Shown here: positions 12,694 through 13,482 of the stretch, one piece after another
Layout of the letters: every line of letters begins with the position of its first letter
Numbering within the stretch: the first letter of the stretch is position 1
Source of the DNA: Bdellovibrionaceae bacterium UBA5009
GTDB lineage: Bacteria > Bdellovibrionota > Bdellovibrionia > Bdellovibrionales > Bdellovibrionaceae
Assembly (NCBI GenBank): GCA_002396665.1
Contig: DGYJ01000053.1
Span: 18,026-31,507, forward strand
DNA: 13,482 nt
Direction of reading: 5' to 3'
Made by a program: the position numbers and the translations under genes
The notes under the pieces: model-generated
Seen by the model: the letters and a program-made list of their open reading frames with translations, nothing else
What the model was told of the DNA's origin: nothing
Databases searched by the model: none

Positions 12694-13482
12694 TTACATC
12701 AAAAATTGAAATAACTCTGTCGGCACTCTTAAAATATTCATTTGTTTTCTTTGCTTTTCAGTGCTTCCAGCTAAGGGGTCAACGAAGCTGCCATTGTGGT
12801 CCACTGCTTTTCCAGATCCAACGACTTCATTGGCAGCAGTTTTTTGACGGCTCAAAATATTTTCTTTTAAATCTTCTGTGAGCTCGCGACTTCCTAGGCA
12901 GAACAAACCCATCTCTGCATTGTAAAAGCTAGAACGGTTGTCCACATTGTATGTTCCAACAAAGATTCCTTGGTTGCCATAGACATGGGATTTTGAGTGC
13001 ATTCCCCAGCGTGAGCTTTTAACAGCCTCGTCTGCAACTGGCATTTCATTGTTCCATTTTGCAGAGTGAATAAAAGGTCTGACCCCTGACTTTTGTAAAT
13101 TATAAACCTCACGGTAAAACACGGAAGCCGAGTATGTGGCATCGGTCGAAGCTAAACTGTTTGTGAATAGGCGAAGCTCGATATTTTTTTCTGTTAAATT
13201 TTTAAGTGAATTTCCAGATCGAGTGTTCAGCATGACATAGGGGGTATCAATTAAAAGCAAATCTCCTGATCTAAGGTTGGCAATTTGTTCGCCCATAACT
13301 CGTTCGGTGATTCGATGACTTTCTTTATAACTTCCATCCTTACACATCCAATCATACATACAGTAGCGATTGAAGACACTTGTGAGTGGTTTATCGGCGG
13401 CGAAAATTGTTTTAGGGCAAGTGTAAGTCTGAGTTTGATTGAAATTAGCAAGCCCAACCGAATCAATTTTTGATTTTAACTG
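12694..13482 (-). CDS. Phospholipase D-like protein, C-terminal 262 residues (5' end outside window)
   Basis: The reading frame is open to the last base, so the gene starts beyond the window; the internal ATG at 13359 is not the start. Numbering from the window edge, the visible part contains GDLLLIDTPYVMLN (about 73-86), typical of the strand opening the second PLD half. Next come HSK (162-164), the downstream GTYNVDNRSS (176-185) with its conserved Asn, and NAE (188-190). This is the second half-site of the PLD superfamily, which includes cardiolipin synthases, phospholipases D and nucleases. The motif is atypical: H-x-K is present, but the residue eight positions along, normally Asp, is Gly169. 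No membrane span is visible here. A signal peptide cannot be judged. It is followed 10 nt later by the YiiX-like gene. Confidence 0.82.
   Translation of the reverse strand, partial: QLKSKIDSVGLANFNQTQTYTCPKTIFAADKPLTSVFNRYCMYDWMCKDGSYKESHRITERVMGEQIANLRSGDLLLIDTPYVMLNTRSGNSLKNLTEKNIELRLFTNSLASTDATYSASVFYREVYNLQKSGVRPFIHSAKWNNEMPVADEAVKSSRWGMHSKSHVYGNQGIFVGTYNVDNRSSFYNAEMGLFCLGSRELTEDLKENILSRQKTAANEVVGSGKAVDHNGSFVDPLAGSTEKQRKQMNILRVPTELFQFLM

Noticed and set aside
12694..13359. PLD-like protein starting at the ATG at 13359
   Set aside because: The frame stays open to the window end and the upstream codons read as continuous protein, so this is an internal Met of a longer gene.
1..13482. CRISPR array, insertion sequence, tRNA, rRNA or prophage signal
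   Set aside because: No regularly spaced repeats, transposase motifs, terminal inverted repeats with target duplication, or RNA-gene cores were seen on either strand.

Overview
The window is about 13.5 kb of chromosomal, gene-dense, moderately low-GC DNA from a Gram-negative bacterium. Evidence for a Gram-negative cell is a MepA-type periplasmic murein endopeptidase, several proteins with Sec signal peptides, and a Tat-type lipoprotein. The mix of exported hydrolases with ordinary housekeeping genes would suit a predatory or exudate-feeding delta-proteobacterial relative (Bdellovibrionota-like). That placement is an impression from gene content, not something the sequence proves. I see no mobile element, phage gene, CRISPR array, rRNA or tRNA.

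Layout. (1) 1-1057, minus strand: mepA, then 15 nt downstream the start of a Crp/Fnr-type regulator with an N-terminal Cys cluster, cut by the window edge. (2) 1170-3022, minus: a POT-family proton/peptide transporter followed by guanine deaminase guaD, 11 nt apart. (3) 3156-3308, plus: a 50-residue single-span membrane protein with a strong ribosome binding site. (4) 3314-4940, minus: an exported trypsin-like serine protease (GTG start) and pyrF, separated by one base. (5) 5219-7093, plus: an ABC-F ATPase with a C-terminal coiled coil. (6) 7096-8805, minus: an FAD-dependent amine-oxidase-like protein with both a twin-arginine motif and a lipobox. (7) 9068-11090, plus: a likely operon of a three-BON-domain protein, an NAD(P)H-dependent FMN/quinone reductase (4-nt overlap), an acidic disordered protein and a YchJ-like protein. 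(8) 11109-13482, minus: the C-terminal part of a phospholipase-D-like protein followed, 10 nt later, by an exported YiiX-like (permuted NlpC/P60) protein.

How the genes fit together. The two ends carry envelope-remodelling enzymes (MepA; PLD-like plus YiiX-like). The middle carries nutrient handling (peptide uptake, guanine salvage, pyrimidine synthesis), ribosome-associated ABC-F activity and a stress/redox-looking operon. Convergent neighbours end 2 to 18 nt apart with no clear terminators, while the three divergent intergenic regions (134, 278 and 262 bp) contain several perfect inverted repeats that could be operators or leader hairpins.

Most distinctive points: the PLD-like/YiiX-like exported pair, the Tat-lipoprotein flavoenzyme, the unannotatable 50-residue membrane protein, and the repeated ATTCT/AGAAT palindromes in front of it. 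No defence system or other clearly new multi-gene machine is evident.
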